A stretch of 64,000 nucleotides of DNA, from the NCBI RefSeq assembly GCF_025024155.1, contig NW_026251720.1, positions 124,001-188,000 on the forward strand, in the 5' to 3' direction. This document shows positions 1 through 10,632 of the stretch, one piece after another; position 1 is the stretch's first letter; each line of letters opens with the position of its first letter. Both the position numbers and the translations under genes were made by a program. Source of the stretch: Gamsiella multidivaricata. Its lineage: Eukaryota; Mortierellomycota; Mortierellomycetes; Mortierellales; Mortierellaceae. The notes under the pieces are model-generated. The model was not told where the DNA came from, made no database searches, and was given only the letters and a program-made list of their open reading frames with translations.

Positions 1-6
1 ACTTAC

Positions 7-621
7 ACCGGGAGGAGGAGGTGGGGCGGTATAGCTGGCCAAACCTGGGGCGACAGCTGGGACAGAGGCAGAGGCAGATGCAGCTGCTGACTGATCATAC
101 TCATCAAATTCGTATGGCTCCGCAGGAGCAGTAGATTCCGAAGGCTGGAAGGCCACGACCTTGGACTGGGCAATCTTAGTCTCCCAAGACTGTTCGGATC
201 GAACGGACGGACGACCAAACGATATGATCGTGGATATTTGTTAGCAAGAGTAGAGATATTGGTTACTGTTAGACAAAAAACGGACCACATGGGAGCACAG
301 ACTGTTCGCAATAATGTGTTTCTGGTCAGGAACAAGGGCTGCCAATTGCATTGCCGCCATGGACACATACCCTTTGAAGTTCGTGCATAATGGTCTCATC
401 CACACCCATATCCTCAAAATCACGTCGGACATTAGTTATAACGTCGTCGATGACGAACCTATACACAGCAGTCTACAAGGCCGCGACCAAGTTCCGAACA
501 GAGATAAAATCAAAATGAGATCCAACAGTGCTTCATCACATCCGATTTTCAGGACAAGCGACAAAAATCAATATGAAGATAGCAAGTGCCCAAGAGCACG
601 TACCACAGCGTTGTTTGCCAT
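7..621 (-). CDS. TOA1: TFIIA large subunit, 5' part (runs off left edge)
   Basis: Large (alpha/beta) subunit of the general transcription factor TFIIA, which with TFIIA-gamma stabilises TBP on promoter DNA in the nucleus. Three coding exons are visible: 604..621, 371..472 and 7..189, joined in phase 0; a GTAAGT donor at 6..1 leads to further exons outside the window. The N-terminus (MANNAVTAVYRFVIDDVI, then NVRRDFEDMGVDETIMHEL and WETKIAQSKV) matches the conserved N-terminal four-helix-bundle segment of Toa1/TFIIA-alpha. It is followed by an Ala/Ser- and Pro-rich linker, as usual for the poorly conserved middle of this protein. The acidic C-terminal beta-barrel part is missing because of the window edge, not because of damage. 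The first coding exon is only 18 nt. The next gene (CDK1) lies upstream on the same strand. Confidence 0.88.
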
Positions 622-912
622 GGTGGACGAGAGTGGAGAGTGGACACACTGTGTCACAGTAGAGTGTGTAGTTTGGCTCGAGGGGTTGATGGTAATAGAC
701 GAAGAGCTGCGTGTGTAGATGAGATGAGAACAAAGATAAAGCTGAGAGGACAATGAAGAAACGGAGCAGATGGAAGATGAAAAAGCGAACGAATGCAAAA
801 AATCTTCAAAGGTGGTCTTTTATACACGTCATGACACGTACGCGAAATCTATTTGTACGTGTATTTATTCGTCTCTGAAAGCGCGGTGCCTGGATCCATT
901 TATGAAGGCATA

Positions 913-2616
913 CTACGTTCGGATATTCATTCGTGCAGCCCCAACCCCATTCTGACGATTGTGCCTGATGGTGTCAAAGTAGGGATGCATCAGAGCTAAA
1001 AGTTATAGAAAGAGAGACGTTCAATGTAAAAGTGCTCTTGGTTAGCATAGTGGACAAAAGGTCTGCTTGCGTTGCAGTCAAGAACACTGATCCCCGCTAA
1101 TACCTCGTTTGGCGGAAATTCTCCTTGCAGGATCGTACTCGATCATCTGGTCCAGCAGGTCCACTCCCTCGGGGCATAGTGTTGGTAAGGACTTTTCTAA
1201 CGCTTGTCTGTGCCACTGCGGGAATGTTGGTTTCCAGTCTTTTAACGAAGTGATCCCTGGCCACATATCCTCGGTGGGTGTTCCTCGAAGTCGAAATATC
1301 CTAAACAATTCATCAATTTCAGAGTCGCCTATCGATATATAATCTTGAATTGTTAACTATGGCAAAATAAATGTTTTCATTATTGCGTGCACCATGGCAT
1401 GTACTGGTTCCAGAACTGTTACCGTACCTGGAAAGAGCGGCTTTTTTAATACCATTTCTGCAAAGATGCAGCCAATACTCCAAATATCCACTGCTGTTGA
1501 ATAGTGCCGACAACCCATCAGAATCTCAGGAGCCCTATACCAAAGCGTTACGACCTCATGCGTATAGGGTCTCAGAGGTATTCCGAATGCGCGCGCAAGA
1601 CCAAAATCTGCTAATTTGAGGTTCCTCGTCTCGTCAATCAAGAGATTTTGAGGTTTGAGGTCGCGGTGGAGGATGCGTCTGGCGTGACAGTATTCAACGC
1701 CCCTGATCAACTGGTGCAGATACTCCTATCAAGTTGAAAATAAGGTGCGTCCCTGAATGTTGGTATTTTGAAAACAGGCCATCGCTGGTCCTGCTGCAAG
1801 CTGTGATTTACCTTGACTTGATCAAGAGGGAGTCCGGAGATGCTTGTCATTGGCAAGGTATCCATGTACTTCTTGAGATCGAGATCCACGAACTCGAATA
1901 CCAGATAAAGCCGGTTTTCATCGTGAATGATATCCAGCAATCTGAATAGTATTTGTGTATTGTGGAGCATAGGAATGTACAAGCAAACGATGTATAAGTG
2001 GCCACAGAGAGAAACAGGGCAGGTCTGGCCCACTCCTTAAAAAATAGGAGGCGATACGTGTCATGCAAAAAAATAACAATAAGCAATAAACATACTGAAC
2101 GACATGCTCGTGCCTTAGTTCCTTCAGCAGCGATATCTCCCTAATGGCAGTACTGGGTACACCTAGATGGAAGCGAAGAGGATAGGGATTATGAGATAGC
2201 TAAGTATGAGCGAGGGATTCTGTTCTGTTAAGGCACCAGCGGGAGTAGTGCTTAAGCGACAGGGTCTTTGTGCCGCGGCCTGCAAATTGACTGTGGGCAG
2301 CTTATTCCGTTTTCTCGAGACTCTTTACCTTCATCCTCATTTTCGAGGCGAATTTTTTTCATGGCAACTAACCGTCCTGTCGCCTTCTCACTTATTGAAA
2401 GTTTCGAAAAGATATGCATTCCAAACAATTATACGGAAAAGAGAGGCAGAGTACGAGCCAAGAAGATCAAATAGATCAACAGCAGGTAAGTAGTGGAAAC
2501 TAGTGGTATCATTGCGTGGGCATCGTATTGAAGGTAGCGGTTTCTCACGTTGCTCTGTATACAACACCGTAGGTGCCTTCGCCAATTTTTTCTAGCTTTT
2601 GATATGCGTCTGACAT
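913..2616 (-). CDS. CDK1: cyclin-dependent kinase 1 (Cdc28/Cdc2 type)
   Basis: Ser/Thr kinase that drives the G1/S and G2/M transitions when bound to cyclins. Seven exons (2549..2616, 2329..2390, 2096..2162, 1812..1941, 1428..1725, 1104..1328, 913..995) give an in-frame 310-residue protein, the usual length. Visible hallmarks are the glycine loop GEGTYGVV with the inhibitory Thr14/Tyr15 pair, the cyclin-binding helix PSTAIRE at about 46-52, HRDLKPQN with catalytic Asp131, DFG at 149-151 and activation-loop Thr164 in [13 protein letters not shown]. The sequence [18 protein letters not shown] and a C-lobe ending [10 protein letters not shown] follow, then a short basic tail. PSTAIRE together with [14 protein letters not shown] separates it from Pho85/Cdk5 (PSSAIRE) and from MAP kinases. 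The ATG at 2616 starts directly at the glycine-loop strand, as in other family members. Confidence 0.95.
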
Positions 2617-2939
2617 GAATATATGAAGGGAATGGGTGAGATAAATAGCGGAATGAGAGTGGACGGGAGGTATGGAAGACGGATGGGGGTACAGCTGGAA
2701 GAGAAGAGGTAATGAGATGAAAAATAAGCAAAAGGAAGCTGACGAACTTTATTTCTTATCCAATTCAGAACACGTCCTTTTTTGCAGGCACGCGTCCTAG
2801 TCTATATTTTTGGCAGTCATCGGATCGCCGCTTCAAGAAAAGCAAACACTTTGTACCATGACTATGCGGCTGCTTGATCTGTTCGCTCCGACTCAAGTTT
2901 TTTTCGGGGACTTTAATGCTGTCCTTGGCGGTAATAGGA
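2617..2939. other. CDK1 upstream region, no gene seen
   Basis: Region between the CDK1 start codon and the decayed inverted paralogue. It contains the presumed CDK1 5' leader and promoter. I see no conserved coding segment, tRNA-like structure or strong repeat in it. Confidence 0.5.
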
Positions 2940-3605
2940 GCCATCTAGACTGACTATCCTGTATTCTCCAGGCAGTTTGTTTGAGATATCTTCTATCTCG
3001 TCATGGCTTATGAAGAAGCTCCATTTGACCGACATATGACATTAGGAAAATATGTTTCCATCCATGTTAGCTTGTCAACTCGTGAATATCCATATCCTTG
3101 ATAATCCACGAACATCGATATCTCCGACAGTACCCTGAAGAATAGCAAAAAACACCTTCACGCCGTACTCGTAAACATTTCGCTCGGTTGACTTTCGAAC
3201 CCAAATCGCAGGATGAATTAAATCGACTCTTGGATTTGCTGTACTAATTAATGCCTGCGATTTTCCGAAGTATTATTCAAGGTTGTTTCCTGTGAATCTT
3301 GTTGAGGGACCGTCCGCTTTTGGCAGTAAGCCTATGACCAATATCCTGTAGACTGTTTTCCTGGTCAGACTCAGTTTCTGGAGTTGGCGTTCTGGGATGC
3401 TTGCGTCCCAGTTCTGTATCAGAGAATTTGTCGCGTCACAGATAGAAATAGATGACGCGAAAAAATCGAGTACCATTTTTCTATAACTTACGTGCCAGGT
3501 CATCCTCGACTTCTTTCTTCACAATGGTTATCGCCAGCTTCGATACATCCCGATGGCTCTGGCGGACGTTCAATACCAGAAGGTGTTTGCGGTGCGAGAA
3601 GCGAT
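2940..3605 (-). pseudogene. degenerate, internally deleted inverted copy of the 4886-6968 gene
   Basis: Read on the minus strand this is a decayed paralogue of the plus-strand gene to its right. Positions 3605..3310 correspond to its second and third exons (5245..5500): the same DVRQSHRD segment, the same intron position with a longer intron, then GRKHPRTPTPETESDQEN with a near-identical stretch of about 85 nt. At about 3306 the alignment jumps to the last exon of the intact copy (about 6425): TTCACA..CCTTGA..TACTTCGG, then AIWVRKSTER and YGVKV at about 3210-3160, compared with AIWVRKSAER and YGVKV. About 0.9 kb, covering the middle exons, is therefore missing. Indels and stop codons interrupt the last part, which fades out near 2940. 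No complete reading frame survives. Confidence 0.8.
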
Positions 3606-4885
3606 GTGCTGAACAAGTATAGTCAACAAGAAGACTTGAAGCTTAATCAGTGTAGTTATATCGCAACTGCATAGTGGTTTAATACTTTTCGAGCAATGCC
3701 TGTATCCTCCCGGAGTGTGTGGCGCTGACGGCTTCGATTAAAAAGGTATCCCTTCCTCCGTGTTTGGTCCTGTAGAGTCACGGATAACGCGTATTAAATG
3801 ACTTTCTGAGGTCCAATCCTAATCATAGAGGCGGCGCGTGATGAAAATGAAAGAACGGCATAGCGGCATCGCATAGCCCCACGTTAGCAAAGAAAAAATA
3901 CATTACCTTCCTTTCTTTTCTGCGGTAAGCACGAATAGGTTGCTATGTTATAATGCTTCTTACGCGAGTTACAGTAACCGAATGTCCGAATATCGTGTGT
4001 CATTTGGTTTATGTGCAGTATTTGAATAAGCGCCCTAATATTGGCTTTATTTTTGTGGAATTATTGTTGTGATCCATGTATATCCGCCTAAAGCAGCTTA
4101 TAGAGCGGGCCCAGTAGTCAACAGACGAGTCGAGTTCTCATTCTGATCAGCCATGTGCATGGTGAGTCTACCATTTCATAGCCATTGAGTTCACACACCG
4201 CATCTACAATAGTCGAAATATGGAGTAGTTAGGCAATTGCTGACCCAAGATGATATAAATGGTAGCGCAAGTCATCTATCGCCGAAGGATTAACTAACAG
4301 CCAAGTTTATGGATTCTCTAGCAGTATAAAAACAGGAGAATGCAAGAGTATTGTAGAGGGCCTTGTGGAGTTGGTAAATTGTGTTCATCCTGATTTTCCT
4401 ACATACTAGAAGACAACGCAGATATTGATTCCGAATAAAAAAGGCTGAACCATGAGAAACGTGTCCAAAAGGAAAGAATACTGAACATACCAGACACCCT
4501 TCTCTCCATCTTCTTCACCAGGAAAAGGTTGAAGTCGAGGATAACTCGTCCTACACAGCACTTTGCCTTTCCGACTCTACTCCCGCGGTCAACTGGGTTC
4601 GAGAAGGAGGACAATGATCCATACACCTCGGGCATTGGCTGACCGAAGGTATCTATCACGGCTGGGCAAGACGCACTGGACCGAGCCAAGCATACAGCGC
4701 ACACGGCCATCTTAACAGAGTAGGAAGATGTGAATGAGACAAAGGATTACTTTTTTGCGAGTGGAGGACGTCGCGTCATTGGTATTTAAGTTTTATATTT
4801 GATATTCCATTTGTGATAAAAAATTGACTTTAATAAGCTTATATCTACTGCCTTGGCTTCGCCACGCGAGAAGGGACGGGACATG
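3606..4885. other. gene-poor stretch with possible coding remnants
   Basis: No convincing gene. Two weak minus-strand signals are worth recording. (1) 3679..3769 could be a terminal exon after a CTACAG acceptor, reading KHGGRDTFLIEAVSATHSGR and ending IQALLEKY-stop. (2) 4491..4710 begins with ATG, reads MAVCAVCLARSSASCPAVID, stays open for 73 codons and ends at a good GTATGT donor. I do not recognise either product and could not join them in phase. They may be remains of one or more decayed genes. The stretch directly upstream of 4886 should hold the missing 5' exon of the plus-strand gene, but I could not identify it. Confidence 0.35.
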
Positions 4886-6968
4886 AGATTCCCATCCAGC
4901 CAATGACACCATAGAGAACATCAATCCTTACCAGGAATATTTTGACGCGCGATCGTTTAAACAGTTCGACGCCTGTGATTTTTTCGAGTTTTACAAATAC
5001 CAGACCTGGAAGCGGAGGCTTGCCTCAGAGGAATGGGACAAGAAGGTTCTTTCTCTTGTCGAGGCAATCAACCCAAAGCACGGAAGAAGGCTGCGGGCCG
5101 TTTTCGCAGCCACTGCTGACGTTCGAAATGACTTTTGGGTCAGAAAGAAGCAATCCGAGGAACAGGTATGCTGTTTTAGGCTGCGATATATCAAACAATA
5201 GGGTAAAGGTGCAATTTGAAATATCGGTGTTTTTCGTCGTGTAGGCCCAGCACAAGAACGCACTGCTATTGGACGTCCGCCAGAGCCATCGGGATATATC
5301 AAAGCTGGCGATAGCCATTGTGAAGAAAGAAGTCGAGGATGACCTGGCACGTAAGTTATAGATTTCTGTCCGTGACGCGACAAATTCTCTGATACAGAAC
5401 TAGGACGCAAGCATCCCAGAACGCCAACTCCAGAAACTGAGTCTGACCAGGAAAACAGTCTACAGGATATTGGTCATAGGCTTGCAGCAAAAAGCAGACG
5501 GCCTCTCGGTGAGGTCCTTAACGCTCCAACATTCAAGTTCGAGGCTATGGTCGGTTCAGAAGACCTTGGTACCCTCTTCACGTTGTATTACCAAGACTGC
5601 AAGAGAGTCAGGGGGTTTCACCCAAATCTGGTCGCAGATATCGTGTAAGAATACATGTATTTGAGGATAGGTGGAATGGAATGTTCACCACAGTTATTTA
5701 CCGCCGCTTTAGTGCTATGACTGGCGTACTCTGCCTCACACACGTAAGCGAAATGCAAGCTTCAGTGCTTGGATCGATAGTCCACCAGCTGAAGAAGATT
5801 TTGAGGGTACCGCCAAGGAATATCAAGGCCGAGCGCGCCATCGTGCGTGGGTGGTGGGAGGTCTGTATTCTGGATTACAAATCGTATGGTCTTTGTTTTT
5901 ATTCCGTCCACGTATATTCAACGGTCCCTTCATGTGAAATGGTAATAGACCTGGAAGGACAAGTGCGAGGACGAACAAAGTCAAGACGACGGGTGCGATG
6001 GTGATGACGAGAAAGAGGATGATGACCCCCGCGAGCTGGCCAAGAGGGCCATTATCAAGTCGACATACAAGGGACTCCTGTTAAAATCTCCACAGAAGAT
6101 GTATTGGACGCTGTTTTCAAACTTCAGCACTATGCCAGTGTCCCAGTTCTCTGAAGTAAATGGAATGGCCTCGTTCCTATGTCCATTTCTGACGCCTCTC
6201 TTGCAGAAACCTGACATCGTAACGTTCTCATGGTACGTATCTCTACTTGTCTCATCTTGTTTTTGCTGACGAATGAAGCTAATTGAGAATCAACTACTTT
6301 ATTATAGCGCAAACACCATAACGAAGGCCTCACAGTCCCTGCAGTCTTTGCAGAGCGCCATGCCATCCCGCTCACAGTCTACTCAGAACAAAGACGATGG
6401 CATGAAACGGCCTGATATCAGTGGCACATTTCACAAGCACGGCCTTGAGATATACTTTGGGGAGATCTCAGGCGTCGACGAGCACAGCAAATCCAAGATT
6501 GCAATCGATCTGATTCGTCTTGCGATTTGGGTTCGAAAATCAGCCGAGCGAATTCTACACCTATATGGCGTGAAGGTCTCCCTGCTAGGCCTTCAAGTGA
6601 TCGGTCAGAAGATTACATTTTACAAGTTCACCTGGGTCGGGAGTATCCTCCTAATGTCATCCATTGTGCAAATGGAATTTCCAACCAGCCTAGAAAAAAT
6701 GGAGGCCATTCCAAACAAAGTGCGCGTTTGGGCCGAAGTACAGGAGATGCTGACGGAGACCTGCAAGACCCTCAAGAAAGCTAAGAAGCTAGACAACCCA
6801 GGATCTGCGCGCCCTCGTGCCATTCCTTCAAACGTCGTTCGATTTCCGTATTTGCTAATTAATCCCAGCTTCAAGTTCGTTCACCATGTCCCACTATTCA
6901 AGTACAATATTACCGACCTTTGGACTCAAATTTTGCAGTATTTTGCTCAAAAAACCGGGTCTTTCTGA
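4886..6968 (+). CDS. unrecognised lineage-specific protein, 5' end unresolved
   Basis: Product not recognised. Exons that keep frame are about 4886..5165, 5245..5350, 5398..5642, 5713..5883, 5949..6232 and 6308..6968, giving roughly 580 residues. No in-frame ATG exists in the first visible exon: a stop lies just upstream, and CATCCAG|CC at about 4900 could be an acceptor, so a 5' exon is missing or lost. The donor at 5643 (GTGTAAG) is the one that keeps phase. The protein has an N-terminal helical part, an acidic stretch (about 5975-6020) and a C-terminal domain with GLEIYFGEISG, then KIAIDLIRLAIWVRKSAE, GLQVIGQKITFYKFTW, and a helical end. The pattern Glu-x-Tyr-Phe-Gly-Glu-Ile-Ser followed by a Lys/Asp helix suggests, weakly, a PD-(D/E)XK-like fold. 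A decayed inverted copy lies 1.3 kb to its left. Confidence 0.6.
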
Positions 6969-7431
6969 ATTGAATAGCGTGTTTTCTTTGAAGGATGAGA
7001 TAATCGCGAATCTCGATCTGCTTATTCATTCTGAAACTCGTCGGCCATTTTCTCTGCCAATCCACCTTACTGGAAGAAGCAGAAGAATAGAAGCGCACGG
7101 GAGACCTTTACCATGTCGATAGACCAGGTCATGCAGAAGTCCTCTATCTCTCAGATCCCTAGCGCCATATGCCCTAGCGCCATAGGGAGCCGGTGTCCTG
7201 GGACCTTAAGCAGTGATCTACATGCACAAATAAATGACTCTGCATCATTTTATCTTCCCTGCAAATTGCTGGCCAGCCCAGCTAAACTAACTAGCCAATT
7301 ATAATGCAATAAAAGATTGGTGGCAAAAAAATGTACGACAGGGGTCCATCCGAGGGAACTAGAATGCTTCAGTAACCAGCACAGAAACAACAACGCTCCA
7401 CTTATAAAACCTGCCTCTTCCAGATCGAACG
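6969..7431. other. intergenic, no gene seen
   Basis: 3' flank of the preceding plus-strand gene and of the small minus-strand gene that ends here. It contains a short duplicated motif, CCCTAGCGCCATA, twice near 7158-7185. No conserved coding segment was found. Confidence 0.4.
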
Positions 7432-7766
7432 CTATAGCTGCTTTTGCTGAATGGGTAGATCAAACATCTCTCGAGGAATAGTGAATTCGATTTCGACCTC
7501 GCGATTACTTGGAACTATGAATCTTTGGGTGTCCTAGTGCAAAAATAGCGAACACTCTACTAAAGAAGCCCGGCCTTTTTGGCTCGAATGGTATAATTAC
7601 TTTCAGTAAGTGAACCCCCAAAAAAAGTGGCAAGACCAAATTCCACTCCAGGCACCTGACGATTTAGTGCCAATGCAATGGCACTCCATACAGAAAACCG
7701 GCGCCGCCTCAGATTCGAGATACGGTTGTCTCTGCCGACCTGTCTTTTGAGGGATTTCGAAGCCAT
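7432..7766 (-). CDS. possible 70-residue two-exon protein
   Basis: Not recognised. An ATG at 7766 opens 37 codons (MASKSLKRQVGRDNRI, then an Arg-rich NLRRRRFSVWSAIALALN) ending exactly at a CAG|GTGCCT donor at 7656/7655. A 122-nt intron containing a branch-like CTTACTGAAAG motif ends at a CACTAG acceptor. Exon 2 (7432..7533) continues in phase 0 with DTQRFIVPSNREVEIEFTIP and ends QQKQL-stop. The joint frame and clean splice ends argue for a real small gene; small size and the lack of a known family argue against. It sits head-to-head with SPT2, 464 bp apart. It could also be the tail of a longer decayed gene. Confidence 0.33.
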
Positions 7767-8230
7767 TCTTTGATACTAGGCTACAGTCATAGTCTGGAGT
7801 ACCGGTGGGTACCAATAAATGCTCTGCCAAGTTTTTGGATGAGAGATGATAACTATAATTTTGTGTCTCGAACTGTCGAGTGTGGCCACAGCGAAAAGGG
7901 ACAGAGCGCAATGGTTGGTCGTGGAGCACGCCCCCAATTTTTGGTGTGATGTCAGCGTTCCTTTGGATGTGCCTAGGACGCACTCGTCCTCCAAAAAAAC
8001 GAGCACACATACGCACACCGCAAACCACTGTCTTTATTGATCATCAACCCTTTCCCTCACCACGACCTGCTCTTGATCTGTTGGTCTCTTCCACTTCCCA
8101 TTTCTTATCTTGATCCACTCTATCGTCAACACTTTCGTGCTCATCCTTTCTTTCTTTTTTTTTTTTTCTTTTAATAATCGTGGACTTGTGATCTGCTTGT
8201 CCCCTCTTTTGTGTCTTCTCTTTTTTAACT
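7767..8230. promoter_or_regulatory. SPT2 upstream region
   Basis: Presumed promoter and 5' leader of SPT2, shared with the possible small minus-strand gene if that is real. Pyrimidine-rich toward the start codon, with a run of 13 or more T at about 8154-8168. No TATA box or factor site can be assigned with confidence. Confidence 0.4.
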
Positions 8231-10312
8231 ATGGGCGAGGTCAGTCAAGTGCATTCCAATTCATGAGAAACAACGTGCGGACAGGGTTATTCAGGCATAA
8301 TTAATAAAGATTAACTTTTTATTTTTTTTTTATTTTTTTTTTAATAACAATAGTTTGAGGAGCTCAAGAAGGTCGGCACGAAACTGAGTCGCGCAGCAGA
8401 GTCAGAACTTCAAAAGAAAAAGCAGCAACTGGAATATGACGAGCGACAACGAAGGAAACAGGAGGAGGCTCAGCGCCGGCGCAAAGAGGCCGAGACCCAA
8501 AAGCTGCTACGGCAAGAGCTGGAGCGCAAGAAGATGGAGGAAGAGCAACGAAAACGGGATGCGGCAGCCCAACTGAAGGCCAAGGAGCGCGCGAGGGAGC
8601 GTGAACGTGAGTTGGAGCGGGAAAAGGAACTGCAAGAAAAGGCAAAGAAGAGGGCCAATGCGAACGCGCCCACATATTCGAGATCCAGGGCAACCTATTC
8701 AGGATCATCATCTACGTCCTACGAATCGTCAAAGGCACGTAAGGTCGTATAGATCGACATCAGAATATCGGCTGGATAAACTCGAATGCTCGTTGCCAGC
8801 TAACACAGGTATTGGTATTGACCTCGTCTTTAGCCTGCTACCAAGAAGTTGGACTACTCTTTCGAATACCTGCAAAAAGTAGCACAGTCCAATGGATCAG
8901 ATCGCTCAGGATCGAAGGCGTCTAATAGTTTGATGGACCGCGGTCATGGCGAGAGGAACATGGATAGGGTTGCCAGCCGTCAAGCCGCTGCAGAGAAACT
9001 CAAAGTGAACCGCGGCATTAGCCCAGAGAGACTACTCACCGCTGCACAGTCGTTCACTGGAACCAAGATCCTCAAGAAACGTAAGCCCACCACGCTATTA
9101 CGCTTTTGTTCATACCAATTTTGTCACACAAGGACCTAACTTTTTCTGCGCGCTCTTTTTCGCAACCAGCTCCAGTAAAACGGACTGCAACTCCAAAGAG
9201 CCCCTTCCCGATGTTCAAGAACCCAGGCGGCGGTGTCAATCATGTACGAGATGCCGGACTAAAAGCCATTCGCGACGGGCCCATGCCTCTGAACACGAAA
9301 AAGAGAGATCTCCGATCAATCGAGGAGGTCAGCGCTGGATTACGGGAGAAGGATGCACGCCGTGAGGAACGTATAAGGAAAATCAAGGCGATTGAAGAGG
9401 AGCGGGAACGGCAGCGGCAACATCGTGAAAATGCGATTCAATCCGCCAAATACTCTAGAGCATACATAGGCGGTGATACAAACGAAGCAGAGCGAGTGTT
9501 CAAGGAGGTCACTGGTGGCTCTGCGTCATCGCGTCGTGGAAGGTCCCCGAGCCGCAGTCGCAGTCCTAGTCCTAGGCGGAGAAGCAGGAGTCCTGTTCGA
9601 AGGAAACGAAGTCTTAGTCCTGGTACGAGCAAGAAGCGGAGCTATAGTCCTGAGGCTAGGCGGAGAAGTATTAGCCCGAGACGTAGGAGAAGCATTAGTC
9701 CAAAACGACGAAGGAGCGCTAGTCCGCCTGTTAAGCGGAAAATGAGTCGGGACATGGGCGACAGAGACCGAGATCGGGATACAGAGCGTATTCGAGAACG
9801 GGATCGGGATATGGATCGGGAAAGAGGATCAGACAGTACCAAAGCGAGCAAGAGTAAGATCAATAATGGGTCCGCAAAACGACGGTACTCTCGCTCGCCC
9901 TCACCACGACCATCCAGAAAGCGCACGAGATCTCCGCGCGGCAACAGCCGTGGCCGTGGACCATTCGATGAAGACATGTCAGTATCGAGTGTGATCGGGG
10001 CATTGTTTGGCACGCGTTATCGAGCAAAGGCAGAGGATGAAGATCTTTCCGATGACATGGAAGCGCGGCCGGATGAGGTGTTCCGTGAGGAAGCAAGAAG
10101 GTATATTGTGCTTTCAATGGTTCCGACTGCGACTCTGTCATGTTGTGTGGTGAACTGACGCCCTCCGATATATCCCTTTCCTCTCTCTTGATATATATAG
10201 CGCACGTATTGCCCGCAAAGAGGACGAGTTGGAAGCAGAGCTGGAGCGCGCACAGATGGAGCGTGCGCGCAAGCGCAAGCTAGAGCGCGAGCGGGAGCGA
10301 AATCGATCCTGA
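8231..10312 (+). CDS. SPT2: Spt2-type histone chaperone with an RS-rich tract
   Basis: Nuclear H3/H4 chaperone of the Spt2 family, linked to transcription elongation and rDNA/repeat chromatin. Exons 8231..8239, 8354..8734, 8834..9080, 9170..10100 and 10201..10312 give 559 residues. The first exon encodes only Met-Gly-Glu, then FEELKKVGTKLSR begins the charged N-terminal region, typical for the family. The C-terminal SPT2 domain is clear: SVSSVIGALFGTRYR, an acidic DLSDDMEARPDEVFREEARR, then a basic KEDELEAELERAQ tail. Between them (about 9520-9740) lies an RS/SP-dipeptide tract of the kind seen in splicing factors, followed by an Asp/Arg-alternating stretch, which I do not expect in Spt2. The second intron appears to begin with GC rather than GT (8735), because the GTAAGG four bases later breaks phase. 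Confidence 0.88.
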
Positions 10313-10632
10313 ACAACCAATGTAGCGGAGAACAGACCACAGACTTTCTGACTGGAAATAAAGTTGCTCATGTGATCTACGGCCCGTCGTTCAAGTGAGA
10401 ATGAAACAAAAAAAACAAAAACGGTTGGTTGGTCCCTGGGATTGGATGTGTGCTGCTCTTTCAATTCCCCAGCTTTATTTGCTCTGTGTGCAAATACCAC
10501 CCCCGGGTCCTGTCTCTTCTATTTCGCCACTCTTTTGTCTCCCTGTCAAGCACCCCCTCATTCTCCTTCTGATCCCCCTCAGCTCTCACCGATCGATCTC
10601 GACCGGACCGTAGACTGCGCTCCTTGATATCA
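10313..10632. promoter_or_regulatory. SPT2 3' flank and promoter of the FN3 gene
   Basis: Gap of 320 bp between two plus-strand genes. The right half is CT-rich (long pyrimidine stretches at about 10500-10600), a common form of fungal promoter/leader. Nothing else supported. Confidence 0.4.

Noticed and set aside
3180..3220. GGTTCGAA-like B-box on minus, considered as a tRNA
   Set aside because: It is part of the IWVRKS codons shared with 6510-6550 in the paralogous gene; no cloverleaf can be drawn.
9438..10013. Long minus-strand frames opposite SPT2 exon 4
   Set aside because: Mirror images of the RS/Arg-rich coding sequence of SPT2; repeated codons keep the antisense frame open.
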